From an uncultured Pseudohongiella sp. (GTDB lineage Bacteria > Pseudomonadota > Gammaproteobacteria > Pseudomonadales > Pseudohongiellaceae), in NCBI GenBank assembly GCA_951812965.1, contig OX638341.1, positions 2,214,438 to 2,278,437 of the forward strand: a stretch of DNA of 64,000 nt. The letters run 5' to 3'. The notes beneath the pieces are model-generated. The model did no database searches. It was given only the letters and a program-made list of their open reading frames with translations, and was not told where the DNA came from. Both the position numbers and the translations under genes were made by a program. This document shows positions 15,678 to 24,365 of the stretch, one piece after another. Each line of letters opens with the position of its first letter. The stretch's first letter is position 1.

Positions 15678-17105
15678 ATGATCAGGCGAACTACATCAAT
15701 TGGAAGTCCCGCGCCCATTGCCTGGGGTCTCGGGCTGGCCGCGCTGCTGATATTGGCGCTGGCCGTCCAGTCTCGGGCTGTCGGTGAGGAATCGCCGGCG
15801 CGTGGCATACCGACGCTGGCGCCGATGCTGGAAGAAATCAGCGGCGCCGTGGTTGAAATAGTCACGGCGAGAGAAGTACCCGTCCAGCGGCAGTTCTCGT
15901 TTCCCGGAAACGAGTTGCCGGAAGGACTGCGCCGCTATTTCGAGAACTTTCCGGAATTCAGTTTTCCCGATGGACGGCAACCCGTGCGCCGCGGCGCCGG
16001 CTCCGGTGTCATTGTCGACGCCGGCGAGGGATTCGTCGTTACCAACCATCATGTAGTCGATCAGGCGACCCTGATCACCGTGCGCTTGAGCGACGGCCGC
16101 AGCACCGAGGCGGAATTGCTCGGCAGCGATGCCTCCACTGATCTTGCCCTGCTGCGGGTCGATCTCGACGATCTTGTCGAGATCGATTTCGCCAATATCG
16201 AAACCGTCCGCGTCGGCGATTACGTCGTTGCCCTCGGCAATCCATTCGGCATCGGCCAGACTGCGACCTCGGGAATCGTCAGCGCACTTGGCAGGTCCGG
16301 CCTGAACAACAACAATTACGAGGATTTCATTCAGACCGACGCCGCCATCAATGTCGGCAATTCAGGCGGCGCGCTCGTCGACCTTGAAGGCAACCTGGTC
16401 GGCATCAACACCGCGATCATCAGTGGCAGCGGCGGCGGCAACAACGGTATCGGCTTCGCCGTACCCGTGAACATGGTACGGGTCGTCATCGAGCACCTCG
16501 AACGCGACGGTGAAGTCAGGCGCGGCCTGCTCGGCGTTTCCATTGCCGATGTCACGCCTGAACTCGCCGAAGCGCTTGATCTCGAGACCGATTCCGGCGC
16601 CGTGGTGATGGCTGTTTCGCCCGAGAGCGGCGCGGAAGCCGCCGGCGTAGAGGTTTCCGATGTGATTGTCGAACTCGATGGCGACGCCGTCGGCAACTCG
16701 CGGGAGCTGCGCAACCTGGTTGGACTGAAGCTCCAGGGTGAAGAAGTCGAAATCGCCTTGCTCCGGGACGGCCGGCGCATCGAACTGGATGCGGTAATCG
16801 GCGCAGCAGACGGCAGGGCCATATCCGTCGATGGGAGAATGCCTCAGGACACTGGATTTCGCGGCGCGCAATTGCGCGATGCGGACAGTAACCTTTCCGG
16901 CGCTCCAGGCGTTGAAGTTACAGCAGTGCAGGAAGGTAGCAGAGCATGGTCGGCCGGTTTGCGCGCCGGAGACATCATCATTGCCGTCAATCGGCAATCG
17001 GTGGAATCTCTAGCCGGTTTCAACCAGGCGGTTGAGGAAACCGGCGACCTTGTTGGGATCACTGTCCTGAGGGAAGGAAGGGAGATGCTTCTCCTGATGC
17101 GGTAG
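15678..17105 (+). CDS. DegP/DegQ-type periplasmic serine protease (HtrA family)
   Basis: A 475-residue exported protease-chaperone. A signal/anchor segment (IAWGLGLAALLILALAV) is followed by the trypsin-like domain with His125 (TNHHVV), Asp155 (STDLALL) and Ser229 (GNSGGAL). Two PDZ domains follow (from about residue 275, RRGLLGVSIADVTPE, and from about 395). The length matches DegQ/DegP. These enzymes degrade or refold misfolded periplasmic proteins. The gene has its own ribosome site GAGGAG and a strong intrinsic terminator at 17227, so it is a single transcription unit. An 11-bp direct repeat upstream suggests stress control. Confidence 0.93.
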   Translation: MIRRTTSIGSPAPIAWGLGLAALLILALAVQSRAVGEESPARGIPTLAPMLEEISGAVVEIVTAREVPVQRQFSFPGNELPEGLRRYFENFPEFSFPDGRQPVRRGAGSGVIVDAGEGFVVTNHHVVDQATLITVRLSDGRSTEAELLGSDASTDLALLRVDLDDLVEIDFANIETVRVGDYVVALGNPFGIGQTATSGIVSALGRSGLNNNNYEDFIQTDAAINVGNSGGALVDLEGNLVGINTAIISGSGGGNNGIGFAVPVNMVRVVIEHLERDGEVRRGLLGVSIADVTPELAEALDLETDSGAVVMAVSPESGAEAAGVEVSDVIVELDGDAVGNSRELRNLVGLKLQGEEVEIALLRDGRRIELDAVIGAADGRAISVDGRMPQDTGFRGAQLRDADSNLSGAPGVEVTAVQEGSRAWSAGLRAGDIIIAVNRQSVESLAGFNQAVEETGDLVGITVLREGREMLLLMR

Positions 17106-17226
17106 TCCGGTCTTCCCGATCAACCGGACTTTCGCAAAATTCCCCTGGTGCGTGGCGGCAGGCGTCCGGATCTTCCCTGATCCATCCCCTCCTTGTCCTG
17201 AACGCCACCGGCAGTGTCCCATTTTG

Positions 17227-17261
17227 GGGCCGGCCTGTTCAACAGGCCGGCCCATTTTTTT
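17227..17261 (+). terminator. Intrinsic terminator after the HtrA protease gene
   Basis: GGGCCGGCCTGTT (17227-17239) pairs perfectly with AACAGGCCGGCCC (17241-17253), leaving a small TTCAA loop, and the stem runs into ATTTTTTT. This is a textbook Rho-independent terminator about 120 bases after the stop codon. Confidence 0.88.
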
Positions 17262-17318
17262 GTTCTCCTAAAATACGGTACATTGCGCACTCCGCAAAAA
17301 GCCGTGCGGGTTCAGCAT

Positions 17319-17396
17319 GTAGGGGCGAGGCATGCCTCGCCCGTCAGTTGCACGGTTTCGGAGCCGTTCGCGGGCGAGGCATGCCTCGCCCCTACG
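17319..17396. repeat. GCATGC palindrome pair
   Basis: Two GAGGCATGCCTC-form palindromes lie at 17319-17342 and 17370-17396 in inverted orientation, with GTAGGG and CCCTAC at the outer ends and GTCAGTTGCACGGTTTCGGA... between. The whole block and its right flank nearly repeat the pair at 22412-22490, so a unit of about 100 bp has been copied. It lies between the HtrA terminator and the nitroreductase gene. Confidence 0.88.
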
Positions 17397-17440
17397 GTTT
17401 CACATGTAATTGAACCTGCACAGAAGCGAGGAATCCAGTT

Positions 17441-18178
17441 ATGAACTCGTTCGTCGAGTTGTTGAAGTCGCATCGCTCCATACGCAAGTTTACCGAGCAG
17501 CCGATAGCGCCGGAATTGTTCGAGGAACTCGTTCGCGCCGGCCAGGGCGCAGCGACCTCGAGTTTTCTGCAAGGCGCCACGATCATTCGTGTGACCGACC
17601 GCTCCAAACGAGAGCGGATTGCGCAATTGGCCGGGAACCAACCCTATGTCGCCAGCGCGGCCGAGTTCATGGTTTTCTGCGCCGATCTGAAACGTGCGGG
17701 TAACTGGTGCCGCGAATACGACAAACCGTTCGCCGGCGATTTCACCGAACATTTCATTATCGCTACGGTCGATGTGGCGCTGATGGCTCAAAGCATGGTC
17801 TGCGCGGCTGAATCCGTAGGCCTGGGAATCTGCTACATTGGCGGTATCCGCAACAATCCGGCAGCGGTCAGTGAACTGCTCGAATTGCCCGGGGGCGTAT
17901 ATCCGGTCTTTGGACTCTGCCTTGGTTATCCCGCCCAAGATCCGGAAGTGAAGCCACGCCTGCCGGTTTCGGTGATCCTGAAACAGGATCGCTACAACGA
18001 GGCAGGCGACAGGGAAGCGATCGAGGACTACGACTCTGCCGTGCGCGAATACTATGCCTCCCGCACCGGGGGTGGTCACGGGATAAGCTGGTCGGAGCAG
18101 GTTTCGGTATTGTTGTCGGAAAAATCCCGCCCGCATATGCGCGGCTTCCTCGCCGGGCAAGGATTTACATTCAAGTAG
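17441..18178 (+). CDS. nfsA: Oxygen-insensitive NADPH nitroreductase, NfsA type
   Basis: A 245-residue nitroreductase-fold flavoprotein. The start HRSIRKFTEQPI is the FMN-binding entry of the family. AESVGLGICYIGGIRNNP, VFGLCLGYPAQDPEVKPRLP and the C-terminal SEKSRPHMRGFLAGQGFTFK are close to NfsA proteins. NfsA performs two-electron reduction of nitroaromatics and quinones with NADPH in the cytoplasm. It is preceded by a palindrome pair and convergent with a thioesterase gene 21 bases away, so it is probably monocistronic. Confidence 0.85.
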   Translation: MNSFVELLKSHRSIRKFTEQPIAPELFEELVRAGQGAATSSFLQGATIIRVTDRSKRERIAQLAGNQPYVASAAEFMVFCADLKRAGNWCREYDKPFAGDFTEHFIIATVDVALMAQSMVCAAESVGLGICYIGGIRNNPAAVSELLELPGGVYPVFGLCLGYPAQDPEVKPRLPVSVILKQDRYNEAGDREAIEDYDSAVREYYASRTGGGHGISWSEQVSVLLSEKSRPHMRGFLAGQGFTFK

Positions 18179-18199
18179 GTCTGGCTATACGGAAACCCA

Positions 18200-19009
18200 T
18201 TACTTCGTCCTTGCCCGGTAGTAAACCATGGTCTGCCGGGAAAGGGCCGCCAGTCGTCCGTCTTCGCTGAAAATCCTGCCGGATTGTTGCGTGTATCCAT
18301 CCGCGGCCCACTCCAGGTCGAAGCGCAGTTGGAACCAGCGGCTACTGATCTGTTCCGGGGGCGTTACGAACTCCAGCGACCAGGACAGCGAACTCGATGG
18401 TGTCCGGGCATCGGTAACGCGGTTGAGCAGAACCGGCGGCGGAATGTCGGCTATGACGACAACGGCCTCTTCGGGAAAGGCGCTCATATCCGAACTGTGG
18501 GCGGCCCAGATTCTGATGCTGTCTTTCGCATCTCCCGAATAGGGCGTTCCACCTTCCATCCAGCGACCTTCGAAGAACTTGAGGAATCCGGGCATGCGCA
18601 TAGGATCTTGCTCCCGCAATGGAGCATCCGGCGCAGGCCGGTCCGCCACGAAGTCCAGGCCAGGTTCCACGGTCAGTCCTTGCCGTGGCTTTCCGTAAGC
18701 TGCCAGCGCCTGCAGGCAGACCTGGCCGTCCTGTAGGATTTCCGCGCTGGTCTGGGAGACGTTGCCGCCCTGGCGCAACACGCGCGTTCGCACTTCGGAT
18801 TCTCCGGGAAGCAGAGGACCGACGAAAGAAACCATCAGCGAGCGAAGCGAACGGTCAGGGGCCACTTCCTTGCGCATTGCCGTTACCGCCAGCGCGGCGG
18901 CGATTCCGCCAAACAACGAGCGGCCCTGGGACCAGTGTTCCGATACAGTTGCACGATTGTCGGGACTGTCGCGCAAGGCGCGGAGAATGTCGGTCAGGTC
19001 GCTGTTCAT
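18200..19009 (-). CDS. Acyl-CoA thioesterase family protein (TesB-like hotdog)
   Basis: The 269-residue protein reads as a double-hotdog thioesterase. The N-terminal segment WSQGRSLFGGIAAALAVTAM is the typical active-helix region, and LRSLMVSFVGPLLPGESEVRTRVLRQGGN follows. The C-terminal half (SSLSWSLEFVTPP, WFQLRFDLEWAADGY, GRIFSEDGRLAALSRQTMVYY) matches the second hotdog. It hydrolyses acyl-CoA esters, perhaps supporting the nearby acyl-CoA metabolism. The substrate length is unknown. Confidence 0.8.
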   Translation of the reverse strand: MNSDLTDILRALRDSPDNRATVSEHWSQGRSLFGGIAAALAVTAMRKEVAPDRSLRSLMVSFVGPLLPGESEVRTRVLRQGGNVSQTSAEILQDGQVCLQALAAYGKPRQGLTVEPGLDFVADRPAPDAPLREQDPMRMPGFLKFFEGRWMEGGTPYSGDAKDSIRIWAAHSSDMSAFPEEAVVVIADIPPPVLLNRVTDARTPSSSLSWSLEFVTPPEQISSRWFQLRFDLEWAADGYTQQSGRIFSEDGRLAALSRQTMVYYRARTK

Positions 19010-19110
19010 ATTGCTTCGTTTTTCCTTTTGGGTTCCAGATGCTATCCTTTCGCCGGGCTTGACAAAGAGCCCGACTGGCTTAAATTCACCAAGTATCTCA
19101 AAGCCCTGCC

Positions 19111-19704
19111 ATGACGATTTCCGGTCTGCGCCGCATCATTCGCGACAGCCTGACCAGTGCGCTGCTTTTGCTGGCGGCAAGCGCCGCGTGCGCGCAAGTC
19201 AACCCGGTTTCCTATCCTTCGCGCGATGAAGGCGGATTCGCCGCCAATACCGACACCAGGCCTGCGGATGACGCCGTACTTGACTTCGCACCGGGCGAGT
19301 TGACCATGAATTTTCCCAGTGACGTCAGACTCGTCAAGCTCACCCTGCATGACGATAACCGCAGTTGGGTGGAAATCAATTTCCGTTACAATCCACGGCC
19401 CCGACAGAATTACGTATGGAAACTGCCTGATCTGCCTCCGGCCGTGTACTACACCGCCGACTGGGCGATCCTGTCAGCGCGCGATCAATTGATTCGCGGA
19501 AGTTTCAGCTTCGCATTCGGGCCCGGCGCCCAAGCGCCATCTTTGATCCGGGAAGCAGAGGAGTTGTTCCTGCAGCAACGCGCCGGAACCGACCCGGACA
19601 CGCGCTACGTGGCGCCGCCCGCCACCCGCATCATCATCAACCAGGACCCGCGCCCATTCGACCCTCCCTTCACCATTGACCTCGACGAAGAAGAACCTTG
19701 TTAG
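19111..19704 (+). CDS. CopC-like exported protein with C-terminal extension
   Basis: A 197-residue protein with a signal peptide (SLTSALLLLAASAACAQ). The core shows CopC-like strands: DFAPGELTMNFPSDVRLVKLTLHD, then LPPAVYYTADWAILSARDQLIRGSFSFAFG. The His residues that bind copper in CopC are not obvious, so copper binding is doubtful. About 55 residues beyond the domain end in a proline-rich, acidic tail finishing EEEPC. It stands alone between a thioesterase and a long nested hairpin, and may be a redox or metal accessory. Confidence 0.6.
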   Translation: MTISGLRRIIRDSLTSALLLLAASAACAQVNPVSYPSRDEGGFAANTDTRPADDAVLDFAPGELTMNFPSDVRLVKLTLHDDNRSWVEINFRYNPRPRQNYVWKLPDLPPAVYYTADWAILSARDQLIRGSFSFAFGPGAQAPSLIREAEELFLQQRAGTDPDTRYVAPPATRIIINQDPRPFDPPFTIDLDEEEPC

Positions 19705-19768
19705 TACTCCAGCGAACCCACGATCAGCCCAGTCAAATCCACTGAAGTGGAATTTCCGCACATTGTCA

Positions 19769-19907
19769 GGGGCCGTGAGGCGGTATGCCTGTGCGCGTCG
19801 TAGAGACGTCGCGATACATGGACGTGTAAAGCGGCGTCGATTCGATTCCCGACCTGACAGGAAGTCAGGTCGGGATTTAGCGCACAGGCATACCGCCTCG
19901 CGGCCCC
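19769..19907. repeat. Nested long-arm hairpin between convergent genes
   Basis: An outer arm of 28 bases (19769-19796, starting GGGGCCGTGAGGCGGTATGC) pairs with 19880-19907 at 27 of 28 positions, the exception being a wobble. Inside lies a perfect 11-bp stem CCCGACCTGAC/GTCAGGTCGGG (19848-19874) and weaker GACGTC repeats. It lies between two genes that converge, so it may end transcription on both strands. It could also be a REPIN-like or other structured element. No second copy was found in the window. Confidence 0.75.
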
Positions 19908-19924
19908 GCTCGAGGCCCTAAAAC

Positions 19925-20863
19925 CTACTCAGAAACGTTAATGGTGATGTATTGATCATGGTACAGGCCGCCGTCGTCGGCTCGGGCCCAAAGTACCCAG
20001 GTTCCGGGCTTGTTGAAAGTCGCGGTCACCTCGTACACGCCGTCTTCGGGAACCGGAGGCGGCAGCCAGAGCGGCCCCCAGGGGGAATTTGCCGACGCGC
20101 GCGTGTCTTCCCAGGACTTGGGCGTGGGTGGATCGAAATTCACCTTGCCGCCTTCCGGTCCGCGGTACTTGTTCCAGGACAGGAAAAGTCCATTCACCTT
20201 GCCGACGGTGACGCGGCTGGGCGGACGCAACATTCGCTCAAGCGCTTCCTCGCTGGTCACGGTGGAGTCGCGCCTGCGCACCGGTAGTCCGTCATCGGTC
20301 ACCAGCGTGCTCAGTTCGATCGCTTCGCCCACGCGCGCCTGACGAATGGAATCGCCCAGCACTTCGACCACAGGCGGTACGTTGGCGCGCGATTCCGGGC
20401 TGCTCGTGCCCGCGCCCAGCGAGCCTGTTTCCGAAGCGATAACCATGTTGTCCACCAGATAATCCTGGCGCAAGCTGGCGTAGGCGCTGCGGGTCTCGCC
20501 GTTGTGGGTGATGGTCCAGACGAGTTCGCGGTCGCCCCAGTCCGCCGGCACGACGACTTCGAAAGTCCAGCGGTTCCGTCGTGGCAGAAAATGCGTGGGC
20601 TGACCGCGGTCCGGTTCGCCGGGCTCAAAAAAATTGTTCTCGCCGACAGGAACATCGGGAGTTTCGGCCCAGTTTTCGTTCATGTATCCGAACATGAAGC
20701 TGAAAGTGCCGTCCTCATTGGGACGCCAGCCCTCGTAAGCGGGTTCGATATGCCGCCCGAACTGGAATCCGGGCTGGGCCTGGCCGGCCGCGCTGGCTGA
20801 AATCATCAGAAAAACGGCCAGGCAGAATACACTGCCTGGCCGTGCAACGGATTGAAACTTCAT
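19925..20863 (-). CDS. Exported protein of unknown function, partner of the haem/copper protein
   Basis: A 312-residue protein with a signal peptide ending in SASAAGQAQ. The body is rich in beta-strand-type sequence (WTFEVVVPADWGDRELVWTI; GVYEVTATFNKPGTWVLWARADDGGLY) and looks like one or two immunoglobulin-like folds. No enzyme motif was seen. It follows the haem c/copper-monooxygenase-like gene by 11 bases on the same strand, so the two are probably co-transcribed and may work together in the periplasm. Confidence 0.6.
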   Translation of the reverse strand: MKFQSVARPGSVFCLAVFLMISASAAGQAQPGFQFGRHIEPAYEGWRPNEDGTFSFMFGYMNENWAETPDVPVGENNFFEPGEPDRGQPTHFLPRRNRWTFEVVVPADWGDRELVWTITHNGETRSAYASLRQDYLVDNMVIASETGSLGAGTSSPESRANVPPVVEVLGDSIRQARVGEAIELSTLVTDDGLPVRRRDSTVTSEEALERMLRPPSRVTVGKVNGLFLSWNKYRGPEGGKVNFDPPTPKSWEDTRASANSPWGPLWLPPPVPEDGVYEVTATFNKPGTWVLWARADDGGLYHDQYITINVSE

Positions 20864-20874
20864 GGTTTACCTGA

Positions 20875-22293
20875 TCAGGGAGCTGCCACGTCGTCTCCGG
20901 CTTCATCGCTGATGGGCGCAACCAGGGGCGCCAGGCACAGCGGACAGCCGATCACGTGATCGTTCGGGCCCAGGCTCAGTGTCTGACGGCGCTCTTCCAT
21001 GGCTTCAAAGAACTGCTCGTCGGTCATGGTCACCCTGATGCCGAGATCAATGAACATATTGGTCACCGAGCGATTGCCCGAGCCCTGCCAGTTGCGCGGG
21101 TCGGGAACGTTTGGATTGCTTTCGGTGTTGTTCATGTATCCGACGATATGCAGGATCGTTCCCTTGGGCAGAAGCGGCGCCGCATGATCCGCATAGGGAT
21201 AGCCTCGAACCCAGTTGTGGTCGTAGCCGACGCAGGACAGGGTTTCGACAGTGTAGCCCCAGATCGCCTCCAGGCACATGCGCTCGCCGGGAGCGTGCAG
21301 ATGCGGCTCGAAAGTGATGATCTTGGTGTGCCGATCGAGCACCGTGTATGCGTGCAGTTCCTGATCCTTCTCGTTACCGGCGATGCTGATGTCGACGCCA
21401 TTGCCAAGGCCGATGAAAGTATTCTGGTACTTGGGCTCATAGTCCCTGGGGTGAAAGCGGAATCCGATTTCCATATGGCCGGTGGTGTCGCGGCCGTTGG
21501 AATGCAGATGCACCGAGTCGGATACGACATAGGAGCCGGCCTGGAGCAGGCGGCCAGCGTCTTCGTCGAAGATGTCCGCGTTGCGGCCGACTTCATGCAC
21601 CGGCCAGGGGATGGAGGGGCCGGGCAGGCGCTCGCCGTCCTCGTCGAACTTCGCGGTGCCCCAGATCATGTGATGGAAGATGTAGCGGCCGCCGACGGTC
21701 TCGCGACCGGTGCCGACCTGATTGTTGACGTCGTTGACTTCAACGATTTCCACCGACTTGACCCAACGGTCCTCGGTCAGCCCGGTAGGCGCAGATTCGA
21801 TTTCGCCCCACCAGTCAGGAGTGCCCGCCAGCTTGGTGACATCCGCCATGCGCACGACCAGGTCGGGCTCGCCGGCGGTCCATTTGACGCTGTCATCGAA
21901 TTCCAGCGGCTCGGGCGCGTCCGCGGGGTTGCCCTGCGGAGCGCCGCTTCGGGCCCAGGCGGAAATGGCCGCGATTTCCTCGTCGCTCAAGGAGGGATCG
22001 TCCTTGAACTCCTGGATGCCGATATTCTTCTCGACATACCAGGGAGGCATCGCGCCGGCGCGGTCGCGCAAGCCTGTCTTGTATTCAACCAGTCCCGCGA
22101 ACGGCGCCACCTGTTCGTATGTCACCAGTGGCATGGGGCCGGCGCCGCCTACGCGGTGGCAATTCTGGCAACTGCGTTGCAGGATTGGTTCGATATCCTT
22201 GTGAAAGGTAACTTCGTCCGACTGTGCCGCGGCGCCGGTCGCGGTCAGCGCCAGCATGGCCAGGGACAGGCCTTTTCCTATTAAGATTCGCAT
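20875..22293 (-). CDS. Haem c-containing copper type II monooxygenase-like protein
   Basis: A 472-residue exported protein. After the signal peptide comes a small cytochrome c domain with C42-x2-C45-H46 (RSCQNCHRVGGAGPM) and a candidate Met ligand in AGAMPPW. The larger C-terminal part has His-rich motifs HHMIWG, HLHSNGRD and FEPHLHAPGERM, and an ending VIGCPLC. These resemble copper type II, ascorbate-dependent monooxygenase C-terminal domains (PHM-like), where His and Met hold copper. It may therefore hydroxylate an organic substrate in the periplasm with electrons supplied through the haem. The substrate is unknown; the domain call is by motif only. Confidence 0.68.
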   Translation of the reverse strand: MRILIGKGLSLAMLALTATGAAAQSDEVTFHKDIEPILQRSCQNCHRVGGAGPMPLVTYEQVAPFAGLVEYKTGLRDRAGAMPPWYVEKNIGIQEFKDDPSLSDEEIAAISAWARSGAPQGNPADAPEPLEFDDSVKWTAGEPDLVVRMADVTKLAGTPDWWGEIESAPTGLTEDRWVKSVEIVEVNDVNNQVGTGRETVGGRYIFHHMIWGTAKFDEDGERLPGPSIPWPVHEVGRNADIFDEDAGRLLQAGSYVVSDSVHLHSNGRDTTGHMEIGFRFHPRDYEPKYQNTFIGLGNGVDISIAGNEKDQELHAYTVLDRHTKIITFEPHLHAPGERMCLEAIWGYTVETLSCVGYDHNWVRGYPYADHAAPLLPKGTILHIVGYMNNTESNPNVPDPRNWQGSGNRSVTNMFIDLGIRVTMTDEQFFEAMEERRQTLSLGPNDHVIGCPLCLAPLVAPISDEAGDDVAAP

Positions 22294-22411
22294 GAGCAGA
22301 TTCTCCTCGAATGGCGAGCTTTCTTGTCGGATCCACCACAGGATGGATTACGCGGCAAGGTTAGCACGAAACCTCTGTTGGTAAAACGCATGTCGGGTAG
22401 AAATGTAACAT

Positions 22412-22490
22412 GTAGGGGCGAGGCATGTCTCGCCCGTCAGTTTCACGGTTTCGGGGCCGTTCGCGGGCGAGGCATGCCTCGCCCCTACGG
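22412..22490. repeat. GCATGC palindrome pair (duplicate of the 17.3-kb pair)
   Basis: Copies at 22412-22435 (decayed centre GAGGCATGTCTC) and 22462-22490 (GAGGCATGCCTC) are in inverted orientation. Filler GTCAGTTTCACGGTTTCGGG and right flank TCATGT...TTTGAACCT match the 17.3-kb pair closely. It lies between the haem/copper gene and SURF1 on the same strand. Confidence 0.88.
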
Positions 22491-23285
22491 TCTCTCATGT
22501 ATTTGAACCTCCACACCGCGCAACAGGGACCAGAGATTGGAACTGGCCAGCAGGCTGATCATGAGCACCGCGAAGGCGGCGGCGAACCATTGCAGGGCAT
22601 AGGACAAATTCTGTGTATATCCCGCGGTGTCGGCGCTGACCGCCGGCCAGTGCCGCACGAATACGCCGGGCTGATCTTCAGTCAGCCTGACGGTGAACGG
22701 AAACAGTTCTTCGCCGAATACGCCGGCAAGCACATCGAGTTCCAGGCCGCGCACGCGCAAGGGCCAGCTTTCCGGGTCGATCTCGCTGGACAAAACCCTG
22801 GCATTGGCCGGAGGCACATGGATCTGGGCGCTCGTGCTCAGCACGCCTTCCACTGGACGCAAGTCCAGGTTGGCGGCATCGACTCCGATGCCGCTGATCC
22901 AGCCGCGCTCGACCAGTATGAGTTTGCCGGTAGCCGCCAGCCGGAATGGGGTGACCACGCCATAGCCGATCTGGCCGTCGAAAAATTCGGCGAGTACGAG
23001 AATGCTGCGATCGTTTTCATATTCACCGGTCAGGGTGACGTGGCGATTCGGCAGTTCCGGATTGGCCGGATGCAAATGCCCGCGCGCAATTTCCTCAACC
23101 GGAGGCGCCGTCAGCGATAGTTGCGCTTCCAGTTCGCGTTGGGCGTCGACTTTCTCACCGGCGCGCTCCAGTTGCCACCAGCTCAGTCTCAACAGGCCGG
23201 CGATGCTCATCAGCAAGGCGGCAAGGATGATCCAGTTGATGCGGATGCGGAAAGTGCTGATCGAAAATTCGCGGCTGAGTTGCAT
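22485..23285 (-). CDS. SURF1-family protein (cytochrome oxidase assembly)
   Basis: A 266-residue protein with a first membrane helix (INWIILAALLMSIAGLLRLSWWQLERA) and a second near the C-terminus (YALQWFAAAFAVLMISLLA). Between are SURF1 signatures: RHVTLTGEYENDRSILVL, GYGVVTPFRL, ILVERGWIS, and YTQNLSYALQWF. SURF1 helps insert haem a into cytochrome oxidase. The start is the ATG at 23285 with ribosome site GGGAG; a TTG 11 codons earlier overlaps the upstream stop. No oxidase subunits are in the window, so it is separated from its usual neighbours. Confidence 0.85.
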   Translation of the reverse strand: MQLSREFSISTFRIRINWIILAALLMSIAGLLRLSWWQLERAGEKVDAQRELEAQLSLTAPPVEEIARGHLHPANPELPNRHVTLTGEYENDRSILVLAEFFDGQIGYGVVTPFRLAATGKLILVERGWISGIGVDAANLDLRPVEGVLSTSAQIHVPPANARVLSSEIDPESWPLRVRGLELDVLAGVFGEELFPFTVRLTEDQPGVFVRHWPAVSADTAGYTQNLSYALQWFAAAFAVLMISLLASSNLWSLLRGVEVQIHERP

Positions 23286-23314
23286 GACCGGCTCCCAATT
23301 TCGCGCAAGCGGGC

Positions 23315-24187
23315 TCAATTCGGCCGAGCGTCGCTCGCGCCTTCCAGTTCCGCCTTGGCTTCAAGCGTGGAAGCCAGCGCGATCACCAGGGTTTGCGCCA
23401 GCACGATGTAAGGCGCCAACGGCTCGAAATGGTGTACTTCAGGGTCGCGCACCATGAGATTCAGGCTGGAATTGCGCGCCAGCGGATCGGTCTGGCTGTT
23501 GCTGATGGCCAGCACCGGCACACCCCGCTGATGGGCTTCCGGCACCGTCTCCAGTACCGCTCGGGAGAAATCCGACAGGCCGATCACGACGAGCAGGTCA
23601 TCCGGAGTCAGATTGGCGATATGGTTCGGTAGCATGCCCGCCGTGAAATCAAGTAATTGGCAGCTACGGCCCAGCTTGAGCAGTCCAAGAGACAGGCAGG
23701 CCGCCACGGGAAAGGCCTGTCGTTGACCGAGTACATGGATGTAACGCGCCTGCTCCAACATGCGCACCGCCTCCCGCAGCTTGTCCGCTTCAATATCGTG
23801 CTTGAGCTGATTGATGGCCAGCACCGATGCATCGGACAGCGAATTCAGAATCGTGGCCAGATTGCTGCCGTCGGCTTCCCGCAAGGCGGTTCGATGTTCG
23901 CCGACCTGATTGCGGAAGTTATCCGCGGCTTCGGTCAGACGTATGCGAAAGACCCGTTGCAGCTCGGAGAACCCGGAGTAGTCGAACAACTTGGCGAATC
24001 GGACAAGAGTAGAGGGTTGTACGCCGATTTCCCCGGCGGTCCTGGCGACAGTCTGCAAGGCGAAGCGGTTCGGGTCCGCCAGTGCATATTCCGCGATACG
24101 TTTCAGATGCGGACTTAGCGAATCGAACCGGCACTGAATTTCTGCCTGGAGCCAGTCAAAATCCCTGGAAGCGGACTCTTGTTTCAT
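23315..24187 (-). CDS. MurR/RpiR-family transcriptional regulator
   Basis: The 290-residue protein has an N-terminal RpiR HTH (LSPHLKRIAEYALADPNRFA; VQPSTLVRFAKLFDYSGFSELQRVFR) and a C-terminal SIS domain (IHVLGQRQAFPVAACLSLGL; DDLLVVIGLSDFSRAVLETV; VPVLAISNSQTDPLARNSS) that would sense a phosphosugar. The start is the ATG at 24187; a TTG seven codons upstream is possible. It is divergent from an HTH-less SIS gene, with two palindromes in the shared promoter region. Its regulon may include its divergent neighbour. Confidence 0.87.
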   Translation of the reverse strand: MKQESASRDFDWLQAEIQCRFDSLSPHLKRIAEYALADPNRFALQTVARTAGEIGVQPSTLVRFAKLFDYSGFSELQRVFRIRLTEAADNFRNQVGEHRTALREADGSNLATILNSLSDASVLAINQLKHDIEADKLREAVRMLEQARYIHVLGQRQAFPVAACLSLGLLKLGRSCQLLDFTAGMLPNHIANLTPDDLLVVIGLSDFSRAVLETVPEAHQRGVPVLAISNSQTDPLARNSSLNLMVRDPEVHHFEPLAPYIVLAQTLVIALASTLEAKAELEGASDARPN

Positions 24188-24270
24188 TTCGCCGGGAAAG
24201 ATCAGCAATGACGGGGGAGAAGCGGCAGGATGGTGACAGTATTACCGGCAAATTTCAATCCGCGCGAACT

Positions 24271-24309
24271 GAATAAAATATACATTCCATAACTTCAAAT
24301 CTATTTGAA
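24271..24309. promoter_or_regulatory. Candidate RpiR operators in the divergent promoter
   Basis: TTCAAAT-CT-ATTTGAA (24294-24309) is a perfect palindrome, and GAAT-N9-ATTC (24271-24287) is a second dyad. They lie between the RpiR gene (minus) and the SIS gene (plus) in an AT-rich stretch unlike its surroundings. RpiR regulators usually bind AT-rich dyads near their own gene. Confidence 0.45.
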
Positions 24310-24365
24310 TATTTGTTACATTCGCGGCCAGCTTGTACTAGTTTTTGAGCAGGAATCAGGACTGA

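Noticed and set aside
19769..19907. tRNA-like or known riboswitch structure
   Set aside because: It has no cloverleaf, no CCA end and no motif of a riboswitch class I recognise; kept only as a hairpin repeat.
20956..22284. 442-codon plus-strand frame opposite the haem/copper gene
   Set aside because: Antisense shadow; no ribosome site or family motif.
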